Source: Oceanobacillus sojae (lineage in GTDB: Bacteria > Bacillota > Bacilli > Bacillales > Amphibacillaceae). From it: DNA of 64,000 bases. The stretch is taken from the NCBI RefSeq assembly GCF_900162665.1, contig NZ_LT727813.1, positions 787,533 to 851,532 of the forward strand. Direction: 5' to 3'. Shown here piece after piece: positions 8,348 to 17,658 of the stretch. Made by a program: the position numbers and the translations under genes. Every line of letters starts with the position of its first letter. Position 1 is the first letter of the stretch. Below the pieces are notes generated by a model. It ran no database searches. It saw only the letters and a program-made list of their open reading frames with translations, and had not been told where the DNA came from.

Positions 8348-9631
8348 TCATTTATTCTGCAAATAATTTATGATATCAATATATACTGATACAGCTGTCC
8401 AGATAGCATCTTCATTTATATCAAATTTTGGATGATGATGCCCGGCCGGTAACAAACTGGGAAAAATCATGTATGTGGCGAGGCCACCATTTTTTTGAAC
8501 GTGGTCAATCATATATGAGGCATCCTCAGAAGCCTTTAATGGCAGTACATCAAAAATTTCTTTTACATCTGAATTATTTTTACATGCCTCTTTCACAATT
8601 TGAATCCATTCCTTATCACACTTAGATCCTAAACCCTGCCCCATGAATTGGATACTGGCTTTGACATCGTGCATCATAGCTGCGGCTTCAATAACTCTCA
8701 CTGCTTTTTCATACATATATTGATTTAACTCTGTCGTCTCTCCCCGCGTCTCCACCATCATTACAGCTTCATCTGCAATCACATTCCGTCCGCTTCCACC
8801 GGATAAGCGGCCAACGTTAATTCTTGTTGTTCCGTCTCTATGCCGGGGGGTAGCATTTAATTGCAGCAGGGCTGTCGCTGCTGCAGTTAAGGCATTTTTC
8901 CCTTCATTCGGCTCTACACCTGCATGTGCAGATTTCCCTTTAAAGGTCACATCAAATTTTGTACTCGCCAGCAATTGATCAGCTGTTGCTGCTACACTGC
9001 CGGTCTGCAAAGAGTTAATGCCTAAATGACCGCTCATAAAATAATCGACATTATCCAGCCAGCCTTTCTGAACAATACTGTTTGCTCCTCTTAATCCCTC
9101 TTCAGCCGGCTGAAAGATAATCGTGAATTTTCCTGTCAGCTCATCCTTATGTGCATCCAGATATTTTGCGACAGCAAGGCCAATACTGATATGCCCATCA
9201 TGCCCGCATGCGTGCATTTCCTTTGAATGCTGTGATAGAAACCCTTCATCAAATGGTATATGCCCTGATTCCTCAGACTCGATAATAGGCAAGCCGTCAA
9301 TATCATACCTCATCGCAATATGCGGTCCTTTCTTCTCGGTGTCTAACACTGCGATTACTCCGGTATGACCGCCATCCAGCTTTTCTGTAAAAGCTTCTGG
9401 AACACCGTATGCTATCGCCCGCTTTTTACTTGCTGCTATTTCTTCAGCTTTTGGAACACCATAGCGTTCCTTGCTTTCAAGTACTTCTTTACCGATATAT
9501 AATTCAAAAGACAGGCTTTGAAGGAATTGATAAATTTCAAAAGTAGTAATAAATTCCGTAAATCCGACCTCTGGAAAGGTATGAAACTTCCTGCGTGTAT
9601 CCACAGCAAACTTTTGCAATTCTTTAATCAT
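8348..9631 (-). CDS. M20 family amidohydrolase, AbgA-like
   Basis: A 427-residue zinc metallohydrolase of the M20D group. Metal-binding motifs are seen in MHACGHDGH, FQPAEEG and the C-terminal AGHHHPKFD. The extended N-terminal region and MGQGLGSKCD segment resemble AbgA (p-aminobenzoyl-glutamate hydrolase subunit A) more than the hippuricase type. It overlaps the upstream amidohydrolase gene by four bases (ATGA at 9628-9631), so the two are translationally coupled. Probably cytoplasmic; the acyl-amino acid substrate is unknown. Confidence 0.85.
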   Translation of the reverse strand: MIKELQKFAVDTRRKFHTFPEVGFTEFITTFEIYQFLQSLSFELYIGKEVLESKERYGVPKAEEIAASKKRAIAYGVPEAFTEKLDGGHTGVIAVLDTEKKGPHIAMRYDIDGLPIIESEESGHIPFDEGFLSQHSKEMHACGHDGHISIGLAVAKYLDAHKDELTGKFTIIFQPAEEGLRGANSIVQKGWLDNVDYFMSGHLGINSLQTGSVAATADQLLASTKFDVTFKGKSAHAGVEPNEGKNALTAAATALLQLNATPRHRDGTTRINVGRLSGGSGRNVIADEAVMMVETRGETTELNQYMYEKAVRVIEAAAMMHDVKASIQFMGQGLGSKCDKEWIQIVKEACKNNSDVKEIFDVLPLKASEDASYMIDHVQKNGGLATYMIFPSLLPAGHHHPKFDINEDAIWTAVSVYIDIINYLQNK

Positions 9632-10809
9632 TCCTCTTCCTCCTTAAGAGTATGAAGGGTATCGATAGCCGCCTGTGTCATTACCGTAACACCGTATTCT
9701 ACCGCGTCTTCATTAAAACGGAATGCAGGGTTATGCAGCGGCTTCTGGCCTTCTCCAACAGAGCTTCCCAACCAATAATAGACACCAGGGTATTTTTGCA
9801 GGAAGCGGCTGAAATCCTCTCCTGCCAGACTCGGGTTCAATGATGGGGCAGCTTCTTCTCCATACAGACCTGTTATTGTCTTTCGTATTTGTTCTGCCCA
9901 CTCAGGGGTATTTATTGTCGCCGGGTAGCCATCCAGGTATTCGACTTCTATTTCAGCTCCCATAGCTGCAGACACATTTTTTACTATCTCCATAAATCTT
10001 TGCCGAATCATTTGTTTGGTTTTATTGGACTGTGTTCTGACCGTCCCGAGAATTTCGGCTGTTTCTGCTATGACATTATGCTGTGTACCTGCTGTAATCT
10101 TGCCAATCGTTACTACAGCTGGTTCAAAGGGATCTGCATTTCTGCTTGTAATTGTCTGCAACGCATTAATCACCTGATTTGCAACAATAATAGCATCTAC
10201 TGTATCATGCGGCATCGAGGCATGGCCGCCAGAACCTTTAATAGTTAATTTAAATCGGTCAGAATTGCCCATAACCGGGCCAGCCATCACACCAAATTTC
10301 CCTACTGGCAAACCAGGCCAAACATGCTGTGCAATTAATACATCCGGCTCATGCACATCAAAGACACCGTCCTCCATCATCTGCTTCGAACCACCGGTCG
10401 GTGATTTCTCTTCAGCAGGTTGAAAAATCAATAAGACCTTCCCAAAAATCTCATCCTTTCTGGCCAATAATGAACGGGCCGTACCAATAAGCATTGCTGC
10501 ATGAGCATCATGGCCGCAAGCATGCATGACACCCGGGTTTTTAGAACTGAAGGATTCCCCAGATATTTCATCAATTGGTAAAGCATCTATATCTGCTCTC
10601 AGTCCAACTGTCTTACCTGGATGAGACCCTTCAATTACTCCTAATACACCTGTTCCTGCATACCCGGTTGTATAAGGTATTCCGTATCTATCTAACTCTT
10701 CTTGTATTCTTTTGGATGTTTCAAATTCTTTATCACTTAACTCTGGATTTTCATGTAATAAACGGCGAAATTTAATTACATCTTCGACAATATCAGTGCG
10801 AACTGACAT
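9628..10809 (-). CDS. M20 family N-acyl-amino acid amidohydrolase (hippuricase type)
   Basis: A 393-residue M20D peptidase-fold enzyme that hydrolyses N-acyl amino acids. Catalytic and metal residues are in RADIDALPI, VMHACGHDAH, FQPAEE, and the late LAGEDFSRF motif. The lid/dimerisation domain contains GSGGHASMPHDTVDAI. Length is standard for the family (about 390). It is the first gene of a two-gene operon with the AbgA-like enzyme, behind a promoter at 10848-10876 and a CTCCTC-complement ribosome site. Substrate cannot be read from sequence. Confidence 0.88.
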   Translation of the reverse strand: MSVRTDIVEDVIKFRRLLHENPELSDKEFETSKRIQEELDRYGIPYTTGYAGTGVLGVIEGSHPGKTVGLRADIDALPIDEISGESFSSKNPGVMHACGHDAHAAMLIGTARSLLARKDEIFGKVLLIFQPAEEKSPTGGSKQMMEDGVFDVHEPDVLIAQHVWPGLPVGKFGVMAGPVMGNSDRFKLTIKGSGGHASMPHDTVDAIIVANQVINALQTITSRNADPFEPAVVTIGKITAGTQHNVIAETAEILGTVRTQSNKTKQMIRQRFMEIVKNVSAAMGAEIEVEYLDGYPATINTPEWAEQIRKTITGLYGEEAAPSLNPSLAGEDFSRFLQKYPGVYYWLGSSVGEGQKPLHNPAFRFNEDAVEYGVTVMTQAAIDTLHTLKEEEE

Positions 10810-10847
10810 AACATCACTCCTCTTTATATTTGGAAAGATCTGTTCTA

Positions 10848-10876
10848 AGTCTAATTAACATAACTTCAAATATCAA
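10848..10876 (-). promoter_or_regulatory. Candidate promoter of the amidohydrolase pair
   Basis: Minus-strand TTGATA (10871-10876) and TAGACT (10848-10853) with a 17-base spacer, about 40 bases upstream of the start at 10809. The opposite side of this 231-base gap has a TATAAT at 10983-10988 that probably serves the corA-type gene. Confidence 0.5.
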
Positions 10877-11040
10877 TTTACTTAACATATCCCTATTTAT
10901 TTATTATTATAATTAAACACTTTCTCAGCATACCATTTAAAATTTGATTGATCATCTTCTTCAATATGATTATTTTTTGTTATATAATGAATAACATTAA
11001 TCTCTTAACGCTATGTCATTCTATAAACAAGGAGCTTACT

Positions 11041-11991
11041 ATGCCCATCTTTATACATTATCAAACAGCTTCAAAGGAATGGAAACAAGCAGAAAATATT
11101 GATTCTGTACCAGATGATGCACTTTTTATATGGTACGATTTTGTAAATGCAGCTTCAGAGGAAAGCAAGCTGCTTGCTTCCAAATTTCATTTTAATACGC
11201 TGGCTATTGAAGATACGGTAAAGACTGTTTCACGCCCTAAATTTAAAGAATATCAAGATTACCAATTCCTGGTCTTCCATCTGATAAATCCTAAAGATTA
11301 CCGTGCGCAGGCTATTAATCTCTTTATGAAAGACAATATCCTCGTAACCTACCATCAGGACAGGCTAAAAAGACTGGGTAATATAGGAAAAGCTATTCGG
11401 AAAAGCTACCCTTCCCAGCTTGTCACACCTGCAGATATCGCTTTTATTATTTTAGATTTTATTGTCGATAGTTATTTTGAATATGTTTATCATATTGAGG
11501 ATGAAGTTTTTTCTTTTGAAGACCGGCATGTAAATGATGTTACAGATAATAAACTGATGGAGGATGTTTTCCAGATCCGCTCGGTGATGATTAAAATAAA
11601 ACGTGTTACTATGCCGATGCAGGAGCTTATTCAGCACGTAAAAGACGAAACATCCTTCATACAAACGAAGAAGCAGAAAATGTATATACACCATATCGAG
11701 GATCATATTATCAAACAGATGCATATCATTAAATCCGCACAGGAAATGACTGGAGATATTCGTGATAACTACGATTCTTTAAACTCCTACCGCTTAAATA
11801 ATGTTATGAAAATATTAACGCTGGTTTCTGTTATCTTTCTGCCTCTGACATTAATTACCGGGATTTACGGCATGAACTTTCGGAATATGCCGGAACTACA
11901 ATGGGATTTTGGCTACTTTGCCATTCTTGCTGTGATGCTGCTTATCAGTATTGTACTTATTATTTATTTTAAATTTAAAAGATGGTTTTAA
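11041..11991 (+). CDS. CorA-family magnesium/divalent cation channel
   Basis: A 316-residue CorA-type transporter. A long soluble N-terminal domain (1-250) is followed by two C-terminal membrane helices (about 255-275 and 290-310) with the selectivity motif YGMN between them, here YGMNFRNMPEL. It would form a pentameric Mg2+/Co2+ channel in the membrane. A longer frame begins at 10948, but the ATG at 11041 has an AAGGAG site nine bases upstream and gives a family-like N-terminus. Transcribed alone, ending in a terminator at 11997. Confidence 0.92.
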   Translation: MPIFIHYQTASKEWKQAENIDSVPDDALFIWYDFVNAASEESKLLASKFHFNTLAIEDTVKTVSRPKFKEYQDYQFLVFHLINPKDYRAQAINLFMKDNILVTYHQDRLKRLGNIGKAIRKSYPSQLVTPADIAFIILDFIVDSYFEYVYHIEDEVFSFEDRHVNDVTDNKLMEDVFQIRSVMIKIKRVTMPMQELIQHVKDETSFIQTKKQKMYIHHIEDHIIKQMHIIKSAQEMTGDIRDNYDSLNSYRLNNVMKILTLVSVIFLPLTLITGIYGMNFRNMPELQWDFGYFAILAVMLLISIVLIIYFKFKRWF

Positions 11992-11996
11992 ATAGA

Positions 11997-12026
11997 GAGA
12001 GACATTTTCCATGTCTTTCTTTTTTT
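11997..12026 (+). terminator. Terminator of the CorA-type gene
   Basis: Nine-base-pair hairpin (arms 11997-12005 and 12011-12019, one G-U pair, loop TTTCC) followed by a T-rich tract. Confidence 0.7.
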
Positions 12027-12118
12027 ATTTTGACTTCCCTCTTTCTCTATCCATCCCGATAAATAGGAATGATATACTTTATCTAAAGAAGGAAAATTCA
12101 ATTGAATGGGGGATCTTT

Positions 12119-12886
12119 ATGAATGATAAAAAATCACTAAGCAGCATTGAAAAGGCACTGCAGCTTCTTAATTGTTTCTCAGAAAAAAAGTTTCAGATGA
12201 CTGCTGAAGATTTGGCAAGGACTACCGGTATTCCAAAATCATCTGTATTCCGCATGCTCGCTACCTTGGAGGAATACAACTATATTAAGCGGACGAAAAC
12301 CGCTCATAAAACATGGTACAGTCCCGGCTTTGCCTTTTTTGAAAAAGGGATGATGGTCCATCGGCAATTTAATATAAGAGACTATACCAGAAGCAGAATG
12401 GTAGAGCTCCGTAATGAATGGAACCTGAATGTACAGCTCGCTGTCCAGGACGGGCATGATGCTTTATACATAGAACAAGTCCCGTCATGGCGGCCTATAC
12501 AGCTATACCCGGCTATCGGCAGAAGGGCCCCTCTCTACGCGGCTTCATGCCCCAGGACACTATTAGCTTATATGGAGGAAAGTGAGCGAAATGCGATTCT
12601 CAGCAAAGCAAAATGGACAAAATTCACACCGGCAACACCTGGTGGTATAGAAGAGACAGAAAAAGCTATTCAGCAAATTATAGAGACAGGTTATAGTATC
12701 AGCAGAGGAGAACTGATCGGCGGTACTACAGGAATAGCAGTACCTATTTTCGAGCCTGTCAGTAATCATATTCTTGCTGCTCTAAGTATTGCAGGCTTAG
12801 ATACAGATTTTGAAAAAGATGAACTTTATTATATTTCGATACTGAAAGAAACAGCAAAGGAAATCCATGATTCCATAAAAAAGTGA
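12119..12886 (+). CDS. IclR family transcriptional regulator
   Basis: A 255-residue regulator with an N-terminal winged helix (about 8-70, SIEKALQLLNCF...TGIPKSSVFRMLATLEEY) and a C-terminal IclR ligand-binding domain (about 80-250, with RRAPLYAASCPRTLLAY and a late TGIAVPIF segment). The open frame extends upstream to 12011, but that part is the previous gene's terminator; the ATG at 12119 has a GGGGGAT site upstream. It directly precedes a permease and a creatininase-type gene on the same strand, which are its most likely targets. Confidence 0.88.
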   Translation: MNDKKSLSSIEKALQLLNCFSEKKFQMTAEDLARTTGIPKSSVFRMLATLEEYNYIKRTKTAHKTWYSPGFAFFEKGMMVHRQFNIRDYTRSRMVELRNEWNLNVQLAVQDGHDALYIEQVPSWRPIQLYPAIGRRAPLYAASCPRTLLAYMEESERNAILSKAKWTKFTPATPGGIEETEKAIQQIIETGYSISRGELIGGTTGIAVPIFEPVSNHILAALSIAGLDTDFEKDELYYISILKETAKEIHDSIKK

Positions 12887-12974
12887 AATTTTTAATTAAA
12901 TTCAATAGATTTATTTTTCTGATTCTTATATAATGGATTTTAAATATCATTATATGAGATGGAGGGTAATTTAT

Positions 12975-14381
12975 ATGGCCGTTGCAAATAACAGCACGAC
13001 AAGCAATTTAAAACGCGGCTTAGGATTTGTTGATTTATGGAGTGTCGGAGTCGGCGCTCTTATTGGCGGAGGAATATTCACTGTTATTGGACCTGCGGTT
13101 GCCGAAGCCGGTCCGGGACTATTCATTGCCTTTATTATTGCAGGGGTTGTAGCTACACTCTCCTCTATGAGCTACGCTGAATTAGCATCTATCTGGCCTT
13201 ATCAGGGTGCTTCGTATGCCTATTCTAAATTTGCTTTTGCACCAATATCCTCTCACCTGGGAAAGTTAGTTGCCTTATGGTGTGCAGGGTTATACTTTTT
13301 ATCATTCTGTTTTGCTGCGGGCGCAGTAAACCTGGGCTTTGCAGGATACTTTAATTTTATTTTTCCAGGCCTGCCTCCAGCTATTATTGCACCGATTGTT
13401 TCTATTGTTATTACCGGTCTTCTTTTAGTTGGAATAAAGGCTACTGGAAAAGTAAATACATTTTTCTCAATTATCCAAGTAGTTGCCTTGTTTGCTATCG
13501 CAGTAATTGCTATATCTGCAAACCCATTGGGACCATTCGAATACGAGAGCTTCCTGCCTAATGGCTGGAGCGGTGTCTTTGCAGCTACTGCTTTGATTGC
13601 TTTTGGTCAAATGCAGGTGGAGGCCGTTTTAACACTTGGAGAAGAGGCCAAAAATCCTAAAAGGAACTTGCCATTGGCGCAAATCTCTGCTCTTATTACC
13701 GTCGTTATTTTATATATCATAACCGGATATGGTGTTGTATCATCAGCAGATCCTGCAGACTTGGCAGCCTCCAGTGCTCCACTGTCTCTGGCCGTTGAAA
13801 ATGTCATGCCGGGTATCGGAGCAGTCTTGATTGCTATTGCTGCACTGACAGCAACTGGAACCTCTACTATTGGCTGTTTACTCGGATCTTCACGAATGCT
13901 TTATGCCGGCGCACGTGAAAATGCGTTTCCCAGTATTTTTGCAAAGGTAGGAAAAAAATCAGGCGCTCCCTATATGGCTATCATCCTTACTGGTGTCATC
14001 GCTCTGCTCACAACAATGACAGCTGTAATGGGGTATGCTGCAGCTATTAGTTTGTTAGTCAGCGCAGCAGTATTTGCCAACTGGCTTATGATGGCGCTTA
14101 TGAATATAGCGCTGGTTATAGTACGGGTAACTCGGAAAGATCTTACTCCAAGTTTTCGTTACCCTGTGAATATCAGGAACATTCCAATATTGGCGATACT
14201 GGCAGCTGTTGCCTGCATATGGATTCTTACATACATTGAACCATTACCTTTATTTATCGGTTTCTCATGGATTGTTCTATTAACTATATGGTATTTTGTC
14301 TATTCCAAAGACCGCTGGAATTTGTTAGACGAAGAGCAAATGAAAGAATTAACACGTAATACCGAAAGGGAGTCGAATTAA
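12975..14381 (+). CDS. APC superfamily amino acid/amine permease
   Basis: A 468-residue membrane protein with about 12 hydrophobic segments. The N-terminal motif GVGALIGGGIFTVIGP, an unwound helix 1 typical of APC transporters, is clear. Start chosen at ATG 12975 behind GGAGGG; a longer frame from 12933 lacks a site. It is followed after one base by the creatininase-family gene, so permease and enzyme appear to handle one substrate, possibly an amine or cyclic amide. The direction is presumably import. Regulated perhaps by the adjacent IclR protein. Confidence 0.88.
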   Translation: MAVANNSTTSNLKRGLGFVDLWSVGVGALIGGGIFTVIGPAVAEAGPGLFIAFIIAGVVATLSSMSYAELASIWPYQGASYAYSKFAFAPISSHLGKLVALWCAGLYFLSFCFAAGAVNLGFAGYFNFIFPGLPPAIIAPIVSIVITGLLLVGIKATGKVNTFFSIIQVVALFAIAVIAISANPLGPFEYESFLPNGWSGVFAATALIAFGQMQVEAVLTLGEEAKNPKRNLPLAQISALITVVILYIITGYGVVSSADPADLAASSAPLSLAVENVMPGIGAVLIAIAALTATGTSTIGCLLGSSRMLYAGARENAFPSIFAKVGKKSGAPYMAIILTGVIALLTTMTAVMGYAAAISLLVSAAVFANWLMMALMNIALVIVRVTRKDLTPSFRYPVNIRNIPILAILAAVACIWILTYIEPLPLFIGFSWIVLLTIWYFVYSKDRWNLLDEEQMKELTRNTERESN

Positions 14382-14382
14382 A

Positions 14383-15192
14383 ATGAAAAAATTATGGTTA
14401 CAGGAAAACAAATGGGAAGATGTAGAAAATTATTTAAAGAATAAAAGTACGATATTGATTCCATTTGGAAGTGTGGAACAGCATGCTAAACACCTTCCAC
14501 TTGGAACAGATGCTTATTTATCCCAACAAATTGCTGAAGATGTTGCCAAAGAAACAGAAACATTGATAGCTCCGCCGGTATGGACAGGCTGGGCACCGCA
14601 TCATATGGCCTATAAAGGAACAATTACATTACGTCCTGAAACATTAACAAGTGTTGTGGAAGATATGTGTGAAAGTCTCATCTATCATGGATTCAAAAAA
14701 ATCATCTTAATCAACGGACATCGTGAGGCCAATTTACCTCCGATTAAAATCGGTATGACAAGAGTACGGAACCGGACTGGTGCGTTCCTGGCAATAGCCG
14801 ATCCTTTCTATATTAATGCTGAAAAAGGAAAAGAACTCAGTGAAGTCGCAGAGGGAGGAATTGGACACGCGGAAGAACTCGAAGCCTCTCAAATGTATCA
14901 TTTCTTCCCTGACCTTTGTTCACCTGAAAAAGCAGAAATTAATATCCGGGATCACCATCGTTTTATGCAGCATGACCCTCATGTATCCGGCGATAAAATG
15001 ATTACTGCCAGTGACGTCGGTACTTATAAGCAGGCAACAAAAGGAATTGGTATCATGGGAGATGCTACAAAAGCCAATGCTGAAAAAGGCAAGGTCTATC
15101 ACGACGCTATGATCGCCAATATCGCTGAGTTTGTAACCTATTGCGAAAAAGAAATAGATGTAGAAATTAGAAAAAAAGATATTCCTTTATAA
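14383..15192 (+). CDS. Creatininase family amidohydrolase
   Basis: A 269-residue enzyme of the creatininase superfamily, metal-dependent hydrolases of cyclic amides. Conserved elements are GSVEQHAKHLPLGTD near residue 28 (metal-binding Glu/His/Asp), INGHREAN near residue 107 and GHAEELEAS near residue 158. Two motifs deviate from the common NGHGGN and GHAGE forms, so the substrate may not be creatinine. The gene starts one base after the permease stop, indicating coupling. Length matches the family. Confidence 0.85.
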   Translation: MKKLWLQENKWEDVENYLKNKSTILIPFGSVEQHAKHLPLGTDAYLSQQIAEDVAKETETLIAPPVWTGWAPHHMAYKGTITLRPETLTSVVEDMCESLIYHGFKKIILINGHREANLPPIKIGMTRVRNRTGAFLAIADPFYINAEKGKELSEVAEGGIGHAEELEASQMYHFFPDLCSPEKAEINIRDHHRFMQHDPHVSGDKMITASDVGTYKQATKGIGIMGDATKANAEKGKVYHDAMIANIAEFVTYCEKEIDVEIRKKDIPL

Positions 15193-15242
15193 AATTCCTC
15201 TCATGGAAATCTTTATTTTATTTACATGGAATCAATCGGACT

Positions 15243-15289
15243 AAAAAACATACAGCTGTTCAAATTGATTAAACAGCTGTATGTTTTTT
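15243..15289. terminator. Bidirectional terminator
   Basis: Perfect 18-bp arms (15243-15260 and 15272-15289), A-run on one side and T-run on the other, between the creatininase-family gene and the convergent YrhK-like gene. Confidence 0.85.
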
Positions 15290-15312
15290 TATTGCCTTAC
15301 TCTAATAGATAT

Positions 15313-15597
15313 CTAAGTATTTTTCCCACGGATTTTAGACAAATGGAAATCATGTATAATCGAAATAACAGGACGAATCAGCATTTGGATACTCCCAATT
15401 ACGAATAGAACGGTTCCCGTAAACATGGTACTGTCTCGAAAGAACATAAAGCTTCCAATCAGGAAAAGCAATCCAAGGACTACATCATTAATTTGATAGA
15501 GAAGTTTATAAATGGAGGTGACTTTTAACTCCACCCATTCCAGATGTAAATTCTTACAAAATGAAATCTCGCTTAAAAGTCTGTTCTGAAAGCGCAA
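15313..15597 (-). CDS. YrhK-like small membrane protein
   Basis: A 94-residue protein with two hydrophobic helices separated by a short turn; the segment INDVVLGLLFLIGSFMFF matches the YrhK domain as I know it from Bacillus. Function is unknown. The frame can only start at TTG (15597), because a TAG lies seven codons further upstream and no good ribosome binding site is visible, so the exact start is doubtful. The divergent gene begins or once began only nine bases away. Confidence 0.65.
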   Translation of the reverse strand: MRFQNRLLSEISFCKNLHLEWVELKVTSIYKLLYQINDVVLGLLFLIGSFMFFRDSTMFTGTVLFVIGSIQMLIRPVISIIHDFHLSKIRGKNT

Positions 15598-15744
15598 TTC
15601 AAATGATTGAAAGCACTATTTTTATGTTTGCTTCCTTTTATACCGATTCTTATCTATGTTATGATTTATAAAGTTTCGTTATCAAACGCTATATATAATA
15701 GTCTGGGCGTTCAGCCTAAAAGTAAATACGAGGGAGACTTTTCT

Positions 15745-16692
15745 ATGAAACCACTTTTACTGGGTATATCTGGTTTAATGATTACTATATTAACGATTAT
15801 CAGTTTTATTGTTTACCAGAAACCAGCTTTTTTTATGACTTCTCCGTTTGAAATAGATATTACAGAGAGAACCGCTGATCCAGCAGATACAGGGGAACAA
15901 GTTCAAGAAGAATTACAGCCTGTTGATTACAATGAGCCCATAAGTTATTCTCTGCAAAACAATAAGCTGCACCTTACATATGACTCTGGAGAGGATTGGA
16001 CTGAGGTACCGATTGAAACCGATCAGCTATTTGCCGGGGATTATAACGGTCCTGAACAAGAATTGATTGATAACAGCTATGTACTGACTGAAGACCGGGC
16101 TGCTTTCCTGCATACGGACACAGTGAATCCGGAGCAAGAGCGGGTGATGCTTACTTATTCGACAGATAAAGGAGAAACCTGGGAAGAATCAGAAATAGCC
16201 TCTCCTTTTCCAGGACTCCGATTTCGAAAAGTCGATTTCTTAGATGATCAATTGGGATATGTGATTATCTCCGGCAGCAGAACGATGTCTCAGGAATATT
16301 CCACCGCATTCCTCACAGAAGACGGCGGAGAAACATGGCAGCAAACCAATAGCCCGGAGGAAACAAGATTGATAGCAGATGGAGGATTTGTTGATGAATC
16401 TACTGGCTTTCTCTCATTGGGTACAATTAGCCCAGAGGCCCCGACGCTCTATGTTACACAGGATAAAGGAGAAAGCTGGCAGCTGGCTGAATTCAATATG
16501 CCAGAAGAATACGAGCCCGTTTTTGTTATTGCAGAGACACCAGTTCGAGATGGGGAACAGCTGACTGTTACACTGAACCAAGGTCCAAATGGGGACTATG
16601 CCGGCGGATTGGTAAAAGGAGAATTTATCTCTGATGATAATGGAGAAACATGGAACTTTTCAAAGGAGGTAGAGCCGGATGAAACAGAATAA
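15745..16692 (+). CDS. Membrane-anchored Asp-box (BNR) repeat protein
   Basis: A 315-residue protein with an N-terminal membrane anchor (about 1-25) and an extracellular body holding five Asp-box signatures of the form S/T-x-D-x-G-x-x-W (YDSGEDW, STDKGETW, TEDGGETW, TQDKGESW, SDDNGETW). These mark a beta-propeller like sialidases or Ycf48/Vps10-type proteins. The start at 15745 follows GAGGGAG. An in-frame extension to TTG 15607 would add a second membrane helix; it reads like protein but lacks a binding site. It overlaps the next gene by 14 bases. Specific function unknown. Confidence 0.75.
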   Translation: MKPLLLGISGLMITILTIISFIVYQKPAFFMTSPFEIDITERTADPADTGEQVQEELQPVDYNEPISYSLQNNKLHLTYDSGEDWTEVPIETDQLFAGDYNGPEQELIDNSYVLTEDRAAFLHTDTVNPEQERVMLTYSTDKGETWEESEIASPFPGLRFRKVDFLDDQLGYVIISGSRTMSQEYSTAFLTEDGGETWQQTNSPEETRLIADGGFVDESTGFLSLGTISPEAPTLYVTQDKGESWQLAEFNMPEEYEPVFVIAETPVRDGEQLTVTLNQGPNGDYAGGLVKGEFISDDNGETWNFSKEVEPDETE

Positions 16693-17542
16693 TAAAAAAG
16701 GCTGGCAAAGGATTGTTGGAATAATTTCATTGCTGATTGCTGCCGGCTTGTTCTGCATACAGCTCGGCTATCTCTATGTCCACTCTCATTACGAGCTTGT
16801 GTACATTGATCATCGTTTATTTTACTTTATTAATATTGTTTGTATAATTTGTCTATTATTAGGCATTTTCCTTTTGCTTTCTACTACAAAAAGATTCAAG
16901 CTAATCATTGCGGGACTGGCGGTTCTTTTGATAGCAGTTCAGCTGATCTTGCTCTCCAGCAACAATCAACTGGTTAAAAGTATGACAAGTCTATCGCCAA
17001 ACGGGCAGCATGTTTTATCTATCAAAAAGAATCTTATGACAGAAGAGATGGTCTATTATCGGTCATACTTTGGCATTTTTTCCCGTGCACAGGAAAGATT
17101 TCCTTCTGATGTTAAAGATGAGATGAAAGTAGAATGGCTTGCAGACGATATTGCTGCTATTACTTATCAAACAGACGATAATTCTATTCAGCAGTTTATT
17201 GCTACTTATGGAGACAGAGGCGGAGGAATAAGCTACTATTACGTCGGAGCGCAGACACATGGAACATGGAAAGGTGAAGATGTAGAGTTAATCAGCAATT
17301 CTGAGGGAATTATGATCACAGCAAATGGCGAAACAGAGCATTTTGATTGGGAAAATACCCAACAATTTGGAACCTTGGCCATTGTTTTAGAAAAAGATAA
17401 TGAAGCTGCCTGGACCATCTCTTTAGATGAAAATTTCGAGGTTGACTCTGAGATGATACAGCATCCAGATGAAAATATTACTTTATACCGTGCTACGATG
17501 GATGATAATGAACCGGTTAAGCTTCAAAGGCAGAGTGAATAA
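16679..17542 (+). CDS. Hypothetical membrane protein, partner of the Asp-box protein
   Basis: A 287-residue protein with three hydrophobic segments in the first 95 residues (about 12-32, 45-65, 72-92) and a soluble C-terminal domain of about 190 residues with no motif I recognise. It has a very strong AAAGGAGGT site inside the end of the preceding gene and overlaps it by 14 bases, so the two are translationally coupled and probably act together at the cell surface. It ends before a convergent terminator. Confidence 0.7.
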   Translation: MKQNNKKGWQRIVGIISLLIAAGLFCIQLGYLYVHSHYELVYIDHRLFYFINIVCIICLLLGIFLLLSTTKRFKLIIAGLAVLLIAVQLILLSSNNQLVKSMTSLSPNGQHVLSIKKNLMTEEMVYYRSYFGIFSRAQERFPSDVKDEMKVEWLADDIAAITYQTDDNSIQQFIATYGDRGGGISYYYVGAQTHGTWKGEDVELISNSEGIMITANGETEHFDWENTQQFGTLAIVLEKDNEAAWTISLDENFEVDSEMIQHPDENITLYRATMDDNEPVKLQRQSE

Positions 17543-17616
17543 ATACAAATGAGAGCCGCACTGGAACTGGAATAATGACATTACACTAAAAGCTATTTCA
17601 ACAAATTAGATGAGAA

Positions 17617-17655
17617 AAAGGAAAAGATGACTATCACCAAGTCATCTTTTCCTTT
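17617..17655. terminator. Bidirectional terminator between convergent genes
   Basis: Perfect 15-bp arms (17617-17631, 17641-17655) with a nine-base loop; T-tracts on both strands. It separates the membrane-protein gene from the cstA-type gene, whose stop is four bases away. Confidence 0.85.
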
Positions 17656-17658
17656 GTT

